A stretch of DNA of 29,643 nucleotides from Bin55 sp028819195 (lineage in GTDB: Bacteria; Pseudomonadota; Gammaproteobacteria; Pseudomonadales; Azotimanducaceae): the NCBI GenBank assembly GCA_028819195.1, contig JAPPMF010000006.1, forward strand, positions 1 through 29,643. The letters run 5' to 3'. Position numbers and translations under genes: made by a program. Shown one piece after another: positions 1 through 7,705 of this stretch. The stretch's first letter is position 1. Every line of letters begins with the position of its first letter. Below the pieces are notes generated by a model. That model was not told the DNA's origin. It did no database searches and was given only the letters and a program-made list of their open reading frames with translations.

Positions 1-59
1 GGTAGAGCAGCTCACTTGTAATGAGAAGGTCCGGGGTTCGATTCCTCGTGGCGGCACCA
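1..59 (+). tRNA. tRNA-Thr(UGU), 5' end cut by the window edge
   Basis: The anticodon loop CTTGTAA gives anticodon TGT with U33 in place. The T-arm with loop TTCGATT, the acceptor strand TGGCGGC, discriminator A and an encoded CCA ending at 59 all follow in order. The acceptor 5' strand and most of the D-arm lie before base 1. The outermost anticodon-stem pair is a G-A mismatch. The arm order and the variable region AGGTC resemble bacterial tRNA-Thr(UGU). A tRNA 3' end is a common ICE attachment site, but no repeat of this 3' end was seen elsewhere in the window. Confidence 0.95.
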
Positions 60-204
60 CTTTTCGATTTTTCGAATAGCACAACCCATCGACAAAACGG
101 TTGTTGAAGCGTAGTCTTTGGATGCTGCGTTAGTAAAAGTCAATCATTTGATTACTACACCGACACTATTGGTAGTCGTACCCAAATTTAGGCAGTATTG
201 CTTC

Positions 205-1014
205 TTACAAGTTCTTAAGAAATTCGATACCTTCTACGATACCAACAGCCAATAGAACACCGCCCGCAACGGCGAGAATCACTCTATTTTGGAATGCTGA
301 GAACTTAGCTTCAAAAGCTTCAAAATATTTCTTGTTTTTGGATTCAAATGCCTCGAATTTCGTGTCTGCATTAGTACCGGCAACTTCAAGCTTTGATTCG
401 AACGCCTCCAATTTAGTATCCAATTTACTATCAAACGCATCTAGTTTGGTATTGACATTAGTTTCGATGAAATCTAGCTTAGTATTGAAGGCATCTAGTT
501 TCGTATCGACATTAGTTTCGATGGAATCTAGCTTCGAATCAAAGGCAGCTAGTTTAGTGTCCAAGTTACTGTCATCGGTTTCAAGTTTTGATTCAAACAC
601 TTCTAGTTTCGTTTCAAGCTTGGTGTCGATTGCTTCTATTTTCGCAACAAGTACTTGGGACTCAGCTCGCTGGGCTTTCCACCTAAGCTCGGCTTTTTCG
701 TCGAAACTCAAGAAGTCTTTACGGAGTCCTTGAAACTCATGATTAAGATCATTGACTTTTACACCCAGATCATAGATTTCTTCTTTTTGTTTTTTAATTT
801 CGTTTCCTTGCTCGCGGATGTCGTGCTGTTGCTGTTTGATCCCATCTTCAAGCCGGATAAAGTCTTTCTTCATCGATTCGAAATCACTTTTCGTTGCCAC
901 TTCGGTTCGGTTGATTGAAACTACGTCAACAATCGCTTCGGCCAATAATGGCGGGCAATCAGCGTCTTTGAGTTTCTGGACCGAAGTAGATCTGTCCATT
1001 GCAAGTTCAGTCAT
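205..1014 (-). CDS. DUF1640-like coiled-coil protein with a C-terminal membrane anchor
   Basis: A 269-residue protein. Its N-terminal part has a short helical segment (LLAEAIVDVV), then EVATKSDFESM and a long charged coiled coil. This order is typical of bacterial DUF1640 (CCDC90-like) proteins. Residues about 120-225 are built of degenerate repeats around TKLDAFDSKL, including a run of about 18-residue units visible as near-identical DNA at about 430-545. One hydrophobic helix near the end (ILAVAGGVLLAVGIVEGI) should anchor it in the inner membrane, leaving the rod in the cytoplasm. No catalytic motif is visible and the cellular role is unknown. It stands alone on its strand. Family assignment is by pattern only. 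Confidence 0.75.
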   Translation of the reverse strand: MTELAMDRSTSVQKLKDADCPPLLAEAIVDVVSINRTEVATKSDFESMKKDFIRLEDGIKQQQHDIREQGNEIKKQKEEIYDLGVKVNDLNHEFQGLRKDFLSFDEKAELRWKAQRAESQVLVAKIEAIDTKLETKLEVFESKLETDDSNLDTKLAAFDSKLDSIETNVDTKLDAFNTKLDFIETNVNTKLDAFDSKLDTKLEAFESKLEVAGTNADTKFEAFESKNKKYFEAFEAKFSAFQNRVILAVAGGVLLAVGIVEGIEFLKNL

Positions 1015-1190
1015 CAGTATTTATTCTGTTGTTTAGTATATGTGTAAATTATACTCATGAATTACCGGTACACAAAACACAAATCACTTCTATCGTGAAA
1101 ATAAGGTGTCGTTAACCATTGGTATTTATTACTGACGGGAAAAGACATTGCCGCAGCTCACAAGGTTATCGAACGAGTGAACGAAAATTT

Positions 1191-1207
1191 GGGTCTGCGT
1201 CGGTTTT
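1191..1207 (+). repeat. Left terminal inverted repeat of the IS3-type element
   Basis: The 17 bases are the exact reverse complement of 2178-2194. TTT lies immediately outside. The base just outside is T, so a TGGG end is possible on this side, in keeping with the 5'-TG ends of IS3 elements; the right side does not match that extra base. Confidence 0.9.
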
Positions 1208-1223
1208 TGGGGACACATTGCTA

Positions 1224-1247
1224 GTCACTTTTTGCTCAAAAAGTGAC
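1224..1247. terminator. Perfect 10-bp hairpin inside the left end of the element
   Basis: GTCACTTTTT and AAAAAGTGAC flank a four-base GCTC loop. It lies just beyond the remnant transposase stop (1276) on the minus strand, so it may have ended transposase transcription or may block read-through into the element. The stem itself ends in an A/T run; there is no separate U tract outside it. Confidence 0.45.
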
Positions 1248-1275
1248 CTATGTTTGTTTGCGGTGAATTCCATGT

Positions 1276-2107
1276 TCAGTTTCCGAATTTCAGTTTCCTC
1301 GACTCTTGTCGCCATGGATTGTATACCGTCATGAAGTAGTGATTGAGGCGTGCCGTCGCTTCGTTCCGAGTACGGAACTGACAACGATGCACTAACTCTC
1401 GTTTCAACTGGGCAAACACACACACCGCGGACGCGTTATCAGCACCGGTGCGAACGCGTCCCATACTGCACCGCAAACTATCATGTTGGAGACACTGGCG
1501 ATAAGCAGTACTCGTGTATTGACTACCATGATCTGGTTCAGGTGCCGAACTGCCAGCCCGACTTAGCTAAAGCCTACTCAACGGTGGCGACGACTAACTC
1601 CGCGGTTGGTCGAGCCGTGGTTTGCCAACTCACTAAGGTACCATCGTAGAGATCTTTAAGCACACACAAAAACAACTTTCCTTCGCCTGTCTTGAGCTCC
1701 GTGAGGTCGGTAACCCAAACCCAGTTCGGTTGTGCCACCGAAAAGTCGCGTGGTACCAAATTTGGGATGGTGGTATCGACAGGACCCCGCTTTGACGACT
1801 TCGTTTTTTTTTTGGGAACACCGGTTAAGTTCGCCGCTTTCATCAACCGCCGAGCTCGGCAAGCACCAAGGTCCTCACCATGATCGGCGCGTAACCGCGT
1901 GAGCATCCGTCGGTATCCCAAGATCCCGTCCCATTGCCAGTGCACACTGCCAATCAGAGTCGTAAGGCGCCGATCATCAGGAGCCCGTTTCGACTCCCCA
2001 CCACGTTGCCACCACGCACAGTACTTGCTACGTGTCACCGCCAGCCATCGACACCTCCAAGACACCTTAAAATGCCCCTGCAAACGCGCGATCAACTGGT
2101 ACCGCAT
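1276..2107 (-). pseudogene. IS3-family transposase orfB (DDE integrase), frameshifted and with internal stop
   Basis: The N-terminal part carries the usual IS3 orfB landmarks: a helix-turn-helix region ending LAVTRSKYCAWWQR, then ILGYRRM, then the start of the rve core with VWVTDLTELK (first catalytic Asp). The frame stops after VVATVE at 1574. A second frame continues with DHGSQYTSTAYRQC (second Asp region), RCSMGRVRTGADNA and FAQLKRELVHR (catalytic Glu region), and ends near MTVYNP at 1276. At least one stop and one frameshift separate the halves, so the protein is not made. The orfA helix-turn-helix gene that normally precedes orfB is absent. Confidence 0.9.
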
Positions 2108-2177
2108 GGTTGTTGTGAGGCGAAGTAACTTGAAGCTTTTTTTAAAAAGTCATTTTCCACCCGCAACCGCCGCAATC

Positions 2178-2194
2178 AAAACCGACGCAGACCC
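2178..2194 (-). repeat. Right terminal inverted repeat of the IS3-type element
   Basis: Exact reverse complement of 1191-1207. It is followed directly by TTT, the second copy of the proposed target duplication. Confidence 0.9.
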
Positions 2195-2298
2195 TTTGAA
2201 TTAAACACACCTTCCTTAAATAGTAATAGGCGCAATCCACTACTTTCAGCAGAAGAAATTGCTTATCTAGAGAATTTTGTGGGCGAGGACGAAACTGA

Positions 2299-4095
2299 AT
2301 GATGGGAAGTTCTGAACGTTCAAAGTTAGGCTCAAGAGGTCTAACGACGGCTGGAACACAGCGACTTCAGCTGATGCTCGGTTTGTTTACGGGGATTGGA
2401 TTTGGTCTCATTGGTTACTGGGTTGTGGCACTATGGATTGGTGTTGATGAATCCGACTCCGATACCCCTTTGATAACAATTGCAGACACATTCTCTGAAA
2501 AAACTGCACGTAACAACGGGCAGCAGTACTCAAATCAATTACCTGCAGAAATCGTCAGCGATGTTGATAAGTTGAGTCTCAAACAGCTTACAGTCTTAAT
2601 CGACGATATCACTCAACGCGATTCAACCGCGAGTTTGACATGGGTACAAATGTTTCTTGTAGGTAGATTAACCCAACAAGATCCCCAAGCGGGATTGGAA
2701 CTAGTATGGAAATTCCCACGTACTCAGTGGAGTGAACTCGTTTCCGTAGTATTTAATGAATGGTCGATCATAGATTTAGAAGACGCCTTCTCGGCAAGTT
2801 TAGAGTTGCGTAGCAGTCTACAAGATACCGCGCTTCGGTCGCTGATAACCACCCGCACCGATATTACGAATGACCGTTGGCTGGCACTTGGAATCGAACA
2901 TGATGTGGACGACACAGTACTTAAGCTCTTGCGCGAACAGGAAGCGATGACCCTCCTCGCTTCCCCACTTGACGCAATACGATTACTCCGAGAGGACGAT
3001 GTCCCTGACGAGTTGGAGTTGCAATACGATCTACGGAAAAAGTTTGCGAAGACTGCGATTCAACGCAAGGGGATTGCAGCTCTCAAGTCTATTATTGAAA
3101 TGCTGGCTGAAAATTCTCGGTTTGTTCAGTTAGACTTCATCGAAGAGGAAGTCTCGGCGCTACCGCCGGCTGAAGTAGTTGCCCTGTTTCAAGATTTTCC
3201 TAATGAATTACGTAGAAATACGACGCATGGAATGATCGAATCTTGGGTTTCTGCTTCACCTGAAATAGCCTATCAAGAACTCTCGTCTCTCTCGGAGTTT
3301 CGAAAGAGCAGCTGGACATTCCCGGTTTTTTCAAGTTGGGCTGAAGTTGATGCCGATGGGTTACTAGATCGAATCGAGTCCTTTCCACGTAGCGAACGGG
3401 GTTATGCAGCGAGCGTTGGAATTGGTGAATTAGTTAAAAAGTCGCCAGCTGAAGCTGCAAACCGAATAGCAGAACTGGATAACGTTTTAGGTGTTGAGGG
3501 ATCTCGTTTACAAGGAACGTTAGTGGAATATTGGAGGAAGATTGATCCAACTGCTACACTGCAGTGGATTACGGAGAATACGGAAGAAGGCGGTCGGAAC
3601 CAAGCAAATTTACTGTGGCAATTATTGTATGATTATGTGGCGAGGGATCCGGCTAAAGCCCTCGATATTGCGCTCTCACAGTCACCGACTTCAATTTATG
3701 CTGAACGAGGGTCGGTCAGTGAGATCATTAGAAAGTTAACAGAGGCTGGTGAATTTGAACTAGCGATGGGTGCTTTGGACCGAATTCCGGACGCGGCTCG
3801 GTCGGAATCATACACTGCGGTGGGGAGAGTTTTAGTTGAGAAAGATCAGTGGCAAGAAGCGATTGACCTGGTAGCAGAATTTTCGGAGGAAGACCAATTT
3901 CAGCACTTTCGTGGATTAACATATTGGGCGATTCGGAATGATTTGGAGAAGATGCTGGATACCATACCGGGGATACCCTCTGAGAAGACGCGCGGTCAGA
4001 TAGCACAAGCTGCCATAGCTAATCACGAGCGTTACGGGAATATGTTGACTGAGAATCAGATTAAGTTTCTAGAGCAGTATATAGTACTTCCATAG
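2299..4095 (+). CDS. Membrane-anchored alpha-solenoid repeat protein, function unknown
   Basis: A 598-residue protein. Residues about 20-50 form one strong transmembrane helix (LGLFTGIGFGLIGYWVVALW), and the rest should lie on the periplasmic side. From about residue 90 onward it is all helical, with a recurring unit of roughly 30-40 residues whose signature is W or Y, then a D/S-P-x-x-A core: SWVSASPEIAYQEL, LVKKSPAEAANRIAEL, YWRKIDPTATLQWI and YVARDPAKALDIAL. Such HEAT/TPR-like repeats usually bind proteins. No enzyme motif is visible. The start overlaps the end of the small interrupted ORF upstream (ATGA). A second Met follows immediately, so either ATG could be used. Loss of the upstream partner by the insertion may have altered its expression. 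Confidence 0.7.
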   Translation: MMGSSERSKLGSRGLTTAGTQRLQLMLGLFTGIGFGLIGYWVVALWIGVDESDSDTPLITIADTFSEKTARNNGQQYSNQLPAEIVSDVDKLSLKQLTVLIDDITQRDSTASLTWVQMFLVGRLTQQDPQAGLELVWKFPRTQWSELVSVVFNEWSIIDLEDAFSASLELRSSLQDTALRSLITTRTDITNDRWLALGIEHDVDDTVLKLLREQEAMTLLASPLDAIRLLREDDVPDELELQYDLRKKFAKTAIQRKGIAALKSIIEMLAENSRFVQLDFIEEEVSALPPAEVVALFQDFPNELRRNTTHGMIESWVSASPEIAYQELSSLSEFRKSSWTFPVFSSWAEVDADGLLDRIESFPRSERGYAASVGIGELVKKSPAEAANRIAELDNVLGVEGSRLQGTLVEYWRKIDPTATLQWITENTEEGGRNQANLLWQLLYDYVARDPAKALDIALSQSPTSIYAERGSVSEIIRKLTEAGEFELAMGALDRIPDAARSESYTAVGRVLVEKDQWQEAIDLVAEFSEEDQFQHFRGLTYWAIRNDLEKMLDTIPGIPSEKTRGQIAQAAIANHERYGNMLTENQIKFLEQYIVLP

Positions 4096-4157
4096 TCTAG
4101 CGCTTGATTTCGTTAGAATTCTCTTCAACAAGAGGTGCATGTTCCGAAGTCTCAACT

Positions 4158-5027
4158 TCAACGTTTTCCCAAATAGACATCGGTGATACTGATACGATTG
4201 TGACCTAGTTCTTGACTTACCTGCAATCGCGCTTGCTCGTCGATCTTCCGTTGTTCCTCAGTCATGTCGTTGAACGTTGGACCATTTTCAAAAGGCGATA
4301 GCCAACCCGTGAGTACTTTATAGCGACGCTGGGCATACCCATGGCGTAACCCATGGAGGTTGTATAAGCTATGTTTTTTAAGCACTCTTTTGTATCTTGT
4401 GAACCATTGTTTGTATGACAGGTGCCTAGGGATCATTGACCCAGCCCCAGCGATTTTTTGAATCCGGTCGAGAAGAACACGTTGATACTCCGTGGTGAGT
4501 GGAATGGTTCGGGGGCGACCGCCTTTGGTCCACGAGCCTTTCAAAATAACGCGATCATGTAGGAAAGCGTACGATGGTTTAAAGAGTAAACTTTCTTGTC
4601 GACGAAGCCCGAATTCTTGTTGTAGTTCAATGCTGAGTCGAATCCGTTCATCGCTAAATTTATTCAGTATGTCTTGATTTAGATATTGGGCTTTGGACGA
4701 ATCTGGAATAAAAGAACGTTTTGGGATACGCAGTGAGTCATTCTCTTCTGGCAGCAGGTCGTATTTCCCAACTTTTCGTGCCCACCAGCGTACAAAGACG
4801 AGCAGATTCTTCTGGCTACCAGCCGAAATCCCGAGTTCTTGCCAATGTTTGACAAGAGCAATCACATGTTTGCGTTTGAGTGCATGTACATTCATTTGGT
4901 TGAAGCCAAGTTCGCGCAAATCGCGTGCGATACGCAACAGGCTTGCTTTCCGTTGGACTTGAGTGCCGTAACTACCGTCACGGTTATTGCGCAGCATCTC
5001 TTTGAACTCATACTCTAGTTGACGCAT
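4158..5027 (-). CDS. Tyrosine recombinase / integrase
   Basis: A 289-residue site-specific recombinase with a SAM-like core-binding domain in the first about 100 residues and a complete catalytic domain. The catalytic residues are visible in order: Arg in FGLRRQE, a basic turn in KGGRPRTIPL, HGLRHGY (His-x-x-Arg), then LGHNRISITDVYLG, which supplies the last His and the Tyr nucleophile. It resembles the prophage/ICE group PF12834-PF12835 more than XerC/D. The gene begins six bases after the TraG-like stop on the same strand, with no room for its own promoter, so it is probably co-transcribed with the transfer genes. It may integrate this element or resolve plasmid forms; the target is not shown by the sequence. 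Confidence 0.9.
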   Translation of the reverse strand: MRQLEYEFKEMLRNNRDGSYGTQVQRKASLLRIARDLRELGFNQMNVHALKRKHVIALVKHWQELGISAGSQKNLLVFVRWWARKVGKYDLLPEENDSLRIPKRSFIPDSSKAQYLNQDILNKFSDERIRLSIELQQEFGLRRQESLLFKPSYAFLHDRVILKGSWTKGGRPRTIPLTTEYQRVLLDRIQKIAGAGSMIPRHLSYKQWFTRYKRVLKKHSLYNLHGLRHGYAQRRYKVLTGWLSPFENGPTFNDMTEEQRKIDEQARLQVSQELGHNRISITDVYLGKR

Positions 5028-5033
5028 ATCGGA

Positions 5034-6578
5034 TTAGAAAGGTTTAGGGACAAGATTCACTCGTCGCCCCATGGGATCAGTATGCCGGCTGAACGGGTTC
5101 ATGACGGCATTGAGACTTTGCGCGGCAGCAATTCCAGCCCAGCCGAGCATAGCACTCCAAAGAATGGGTAAACCAATGTAAAGACAGGTGGTCACGATAT
5201 TGAGGACTACTCGTTTCGTGGTTTGTTCGCCGGAGTTGGTAATGAATTCGAATAGTAAATCGAAATCTGGATACATCGCTGTAATAAGGTTTTGGTCAAT
5301 CCATTGAGCAAGATACCAAAGCACGGTCCAGAACTTGACACCGAAAATCGCGATCGCGATTAACAACATACCACTTAACGAATAACGCGAGAACACTATC
5401 ACTAGTGGGAGAAGGGAATATATTCCCATGAGGACAACCGCCTGGATCATGGGAACTGCAGAGATCACGCCAGTCACAATAACACTGAAAACCAAACCAA
5501 CCCCGACAGCACTGAATGAATACGCAAGACCTTTCAGTTTGTTTTCTATTTGACCAGACAAGCCACTTGTAAAAGTATTGTTTTGTGCGATGTTGTTGTC
5601 GGTCCATGTATCTGGTGTGTGGAGTAGGGTAGTGCGCGCGACTAAATCTAGCCTGCGTTCGGTAGCTAGCGCGGGCGCTAGGTTATAAAACAACGTTGCA
5701 AAACCTGAGGCTGATTTATCGGCCGCATCAACTAGTTTTGCCCGTAATCCACGATTGGGGAGTTCCCACCAAATATCACAATAAGGGCGACCGTAGGTCG
5801 GAGGATTAGCTGGATCGTATTCGGTGTCGCGGGCTGCGACGTAAGGCCAACCTTCGATAGGTTTTCTTGCCCGTAAGGAATCGTAGTAGCCTAGGGTATC
5901 GCGATAGACATGTGAACCGATCCAATCGGTATCGGCTTCGCCATAACGTTTAAGATTAGAGTCTATTGCTGAAGAACTAGGACGTTCGCGTAGATACTTG
6001 GAGCGTGCGGGGATGTAGCACGAATTAGAAAATTCCGCGACCTCCTGACGAATACGCCGATCTTCAATCGTCGTTAATCGCGCGAGTTGAGTGAGATGGC
6101 GAATTTCCGACGCGCGGGGTAGCCCCTCGACGACTGCGTGATTAAAACCGGAAGAGAACGCGATCACAGCGTACCACCACATCGGTACATCAATCGTATC
6201 AATCGCTCCTTCGAAGCCAGTATCACCAAATGAACTCTCAGCCGTCCCGAAATTTACCGTAGTAGGACTGAGATTACCTTTAGTTGGGGGAGGTGTATAA
6301 CTGAGTGTCGATGCGACGAATGGCGTTAAATGCATGGGTTGAGCAGCGAAGATCACCACGATTAGCGCGATGAGTAGCTCATGTTCCATTTTGCGGAGAG
6401 AAATCCCACTGGATATCGCGTGTGAGGTTTCAGCAGCAGGTTCACGCCAGTTATCGATTACGATCCCTAAGAATGGTAAAAAGACGATCCCGGTACCGAC
6501 TAGTACGTCCCAAATTGTTCCATAGAACATCCAACCAAACATTGTGGAATAGAGTTCAAGATAACTATCGACTTTCAA
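5034..6578 (-). CDS. TraG N-terminal-domain conjugation protein
   Basis: A 514-residue polytopic membrane protein matching the TraG-N (PF07916) proteins of PFGI-1/ICEclc-type ICEs. It begins SYLELYSTMFGWMFYGTIWD and has two N-terminal membrane helices. A long soluble region follows (Cys in SNSCYIPARSKY, PYCDIWWELPNRGLR), then four or more membrane helices in the last 180 residues. It should act in mating-pair formation and stabilisation at the inner membrane. Its start overlaps the stop of the small membrane gene upstream (ATGA at 6575-6578), and the integrase follows six bases later. In related elements this gene directly follows the TIGR03755 gene and a small membrane gene; here the TIGR03755 gene lies about 16 kb away. 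Confidence 0.85.
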   Translation of the reverse strand: MKVDSYLELYSTMFGWMFYGTIWDVLVGTGIVFLPFLGIVIDNWREPAAETSHAISSGISLRKMEHELLIALIVVIFAAQPMHLTPFVASTLSYTPPPTKGNLSPTTVNFGTAESSFGDTGFEGAIDTIDVPMWWYAVIAFSSGFNHAVVEGLPRASEIRHLTQLARLTTIEDRRIRQEVAEFSNSCYIPARSKYLRERPSSSAIDSNLKRYGEADTDWIGSHVYRDTLGYYDSLRARKPIEGWPYVAARDTEYDPANPPTYGRPYCDIWWELPNRGLRAKLVDAADKSASGFATLFYNLAPALATERRLDLVARTTLLHTPDTWTDNNIAQNNTFTSGLSGQIENKLKGLAYSFSAVGVGLVFSVIVTGVISAVPMIQAVVLMGIYSLLPLVIVFSRYSLSGMLLIAIAIFGVKFWTVLWYLAQWIDQNLITAMYPDFDLLFEFITNSGEQTTKRVVLNIVTTCLYIGLPILWSAMLGWAGIAAAQSLNAVMNPFSRHTDPMGRRVNLVPKPF

Positions 6579-6931
6579 TGGAAGAGTATCGCGACTAACT
6601 TAGCAATCAAACCTTGACCAAGAACCAATTCAAGGACACATAGCCAGATGGCGAGGCGAAAGGTTCTTGTTTGGGTTAATTGTCGTAAGGTCAATGCTGC
6701 GGGATTGAGCGACTCATCGATTTCATGCTGTTTGAGTTCAGAATGGTACAACCAAGTTATGATGCCAGCGAAACCAAGGACTCGTAGAACCGTAAGCCAC
6801 CAGTGGTATTTTTCGAGCCAGATTTTTGCGGTTGACAAAGATTGTTCGCCGCCGAGAATGAACCACAGGGTGATTAGCACGCCACCAATCAAAGTAAGTA
6901 CGAGGCTCGGTTTTGTGAATTTTCGTTGCAT
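6575..6931 (-). CDS. Small membrane protein of the ICE transfer module
   Basis: A 118-residue protein with three predicted membrane helices: SLVLTLIGGVLITLWFILGG, a central one around VLRVLGFAGIITWLY, and a C-terminal one around LAIWLCVLELVLGQGLIAKL. A charged loop (HSELKQHEIDESLNP) separates the second and third. In PFGI-1-type elements a protein of about this size sits between TIGR03755 and TraG-N, which fits its four-base overlap with the TraG-like gene. Its exact role in the transfer machine is unknown. It is the first gene of the left half of the split operon, so its promoter should lie within 6932-7195. Confidence 0.7.
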   Translation of the reverse strand: MQRKFTKPSLVLTLIGGVLITLWFILGGEQSLSTAKIWLEKYHWWLTVLRVLGFAGIITWLYHSELKQHEIDESLNPAALTLRQLTQTRTFRLAIWLCVLELVLGQGLIAKLVAILFH

Positions 6932-7106
6932 GGATGGTTTGATTCACCGACAGTAGCGAAGTGCGGGAACAAATTGTGAGAATTTCGCGGCGTGAGAATA
7001 GGTTTTTTCACGTCAATGATTCATGGGAAATCCTTCTTGTAATACTTAAAACCTCTGGGTTCCATCGATACAAGCGGGGCGGAACTTCTCATAAATGTTG
7101 AAGTTC

Positions 7107-7120
7107 GATCAAAAGTGATC
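7107..7120. promoter_or_regulatory. Short palindrome between the transfer operon and the 7196 operon
   Basis: GATCA and TGATC flank AAAG in the 264-bp space between the divergent genes at 6931 and 7196. A TATAGT hexamer near 7136 could serve as a -10 for the rightward operon. No convincing -35 was found. The rest of this gap shows no gene or RNA that I recognise. Confidence 0.25.
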
Positions 7121-7195
7121 TTAAATATCAATTTGTATAGTTACAATATGTGCGTATGCCAATAGCGATATTTTGAATAGAACTAAGTAAACCGA

Positions 7196-7705
7196 ATGGA
7201 TGAAAAAGAAATTTTGATACCGGGATTCGATGCGGGAGTCCCACTATACACACGTATGGGGAACAGAGTACCTACATCAAAAGCCAATTACTTGAGTGGA
7301 TTTTCAGCAGAGGAAATGGATAAAATAATCAATCAAAAGTCATTTCCAAATATTGAGAGAAGGTCGCTCGACCCGAGTTATAATTGTATGGGAATGGTTT
7401 TTGCCTTTCGACGCGCGTGGGTAGAACCGAAACATGTTTCGCGACTCCTTATTGAAGATGAATATTACGAAGTTGGTCGGATGAATACGATGCCCGGCGA
7501 TTTAGTTGGCTACTACGACGAAAAAGATCGTCAGAACTTAAAACACATAGGGATAATAGTCGCGAAAAGTCGAGACATAAAAAAGGTAGATTGGAATATC
7601 CAGGTACTTAGCCAATGGGGACTGTGTGGAGAGTACCTCCATGACGAAAGGGACGTTCCTTATCAATTTGGAAACCTTCGAATCTACTATTCAGAAAGAA
7701 AATGA
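7196..7705 (+). CDS. Possible papain-like (NlpC/P60-type) protein, first gene of an unknown operon
   Basis: A 169-residue soluble protein. The pattern resembles NlpC/CHAP folds: Cys in SYNCMGMVFAFRRAW at the start of a helix, MPGDLVGYYDE (the PGD turn before the core strand), then HIGIIVAKS with a His in the right place, and SQWGLCGEYLH near the end. This would make it a cysteine hydrolase or transferase, but the order of residues is the only evidence. No signal peptide is present, so it should act in the cytoplasm. It overlaps the next gene by four bases, and that gene overlaps the third likewise, so the three proteins probably work together. The ribosome site before the ATG is weak. Confidence 0.55.
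   Translation: MDEKEILIPGFDAGVPLYTRMGNRVPTSKANYLSGFSAEEMDKIINQKSFPNIERRSLDPSYNCMGMVFAFRRAWVEPKHVSRLLIEDEYYEVGRMNTMPGDLVGYYDEKDRQNLKHIGIIVAKSRDIKKVDWNIQVLSQWGLCGEYLHDERDVPYQFGNLRIYYSERK

Larger units (their letters stand above)
1191..2194 (-). mobile_element. IS3-family element, internally deleted and degenerate (1004 bp)
   Basis: The ends are perfect 17-bp inverted repeats (GGGTCTGCGTCGGTTTT at 1191-1207 and its complement at 2178-2194). They are flanked on both sides by TTT, matching the 3-bp target duplications usual for the IS3 family. The element is shorter than a normal IS3 copy (about 1.2-1.5 kb) because orfA is missing. Between the right end and the transposase start there are fewer than 90 bp. 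The transposase frame is broken, so the copy cannot move unaided, although intact ends might be used by a full-length relative. Confidence 0.85.
1119..2302 (+). pseudogene. Small ORF interrupted by the IS3-type element
   Basis: A short frame begins with TTG at 1119, with AAGGTG about ten bases upstream, and runs to the TTT codon at 1188-1190, where the insertion sequence begins. After the insertion the duplicated TTT (2195-2197) continues in frame to a TGA at 2300-2302. Removing the element and one TTT gives a continuous ORF of 58 codons ending in FVGEDETE. Its stop overlaps the ATG of the next gene (ATGA at 2299-2302), as in a translationally coupled pair. The product is not recognised. The upstream TAA at 1113 fixes the maximum N-terminus. 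Whether TTG is the true start is uncertain, but the in-frame join is directly visible. Confidence 0.6.

Noticed and set aside
332..733. Plus-strand Ser-rich open frame
   Set aside because: It is the antisense of the repetitive coiled-coil gene; its repeats are a by-product of that gene's codons.
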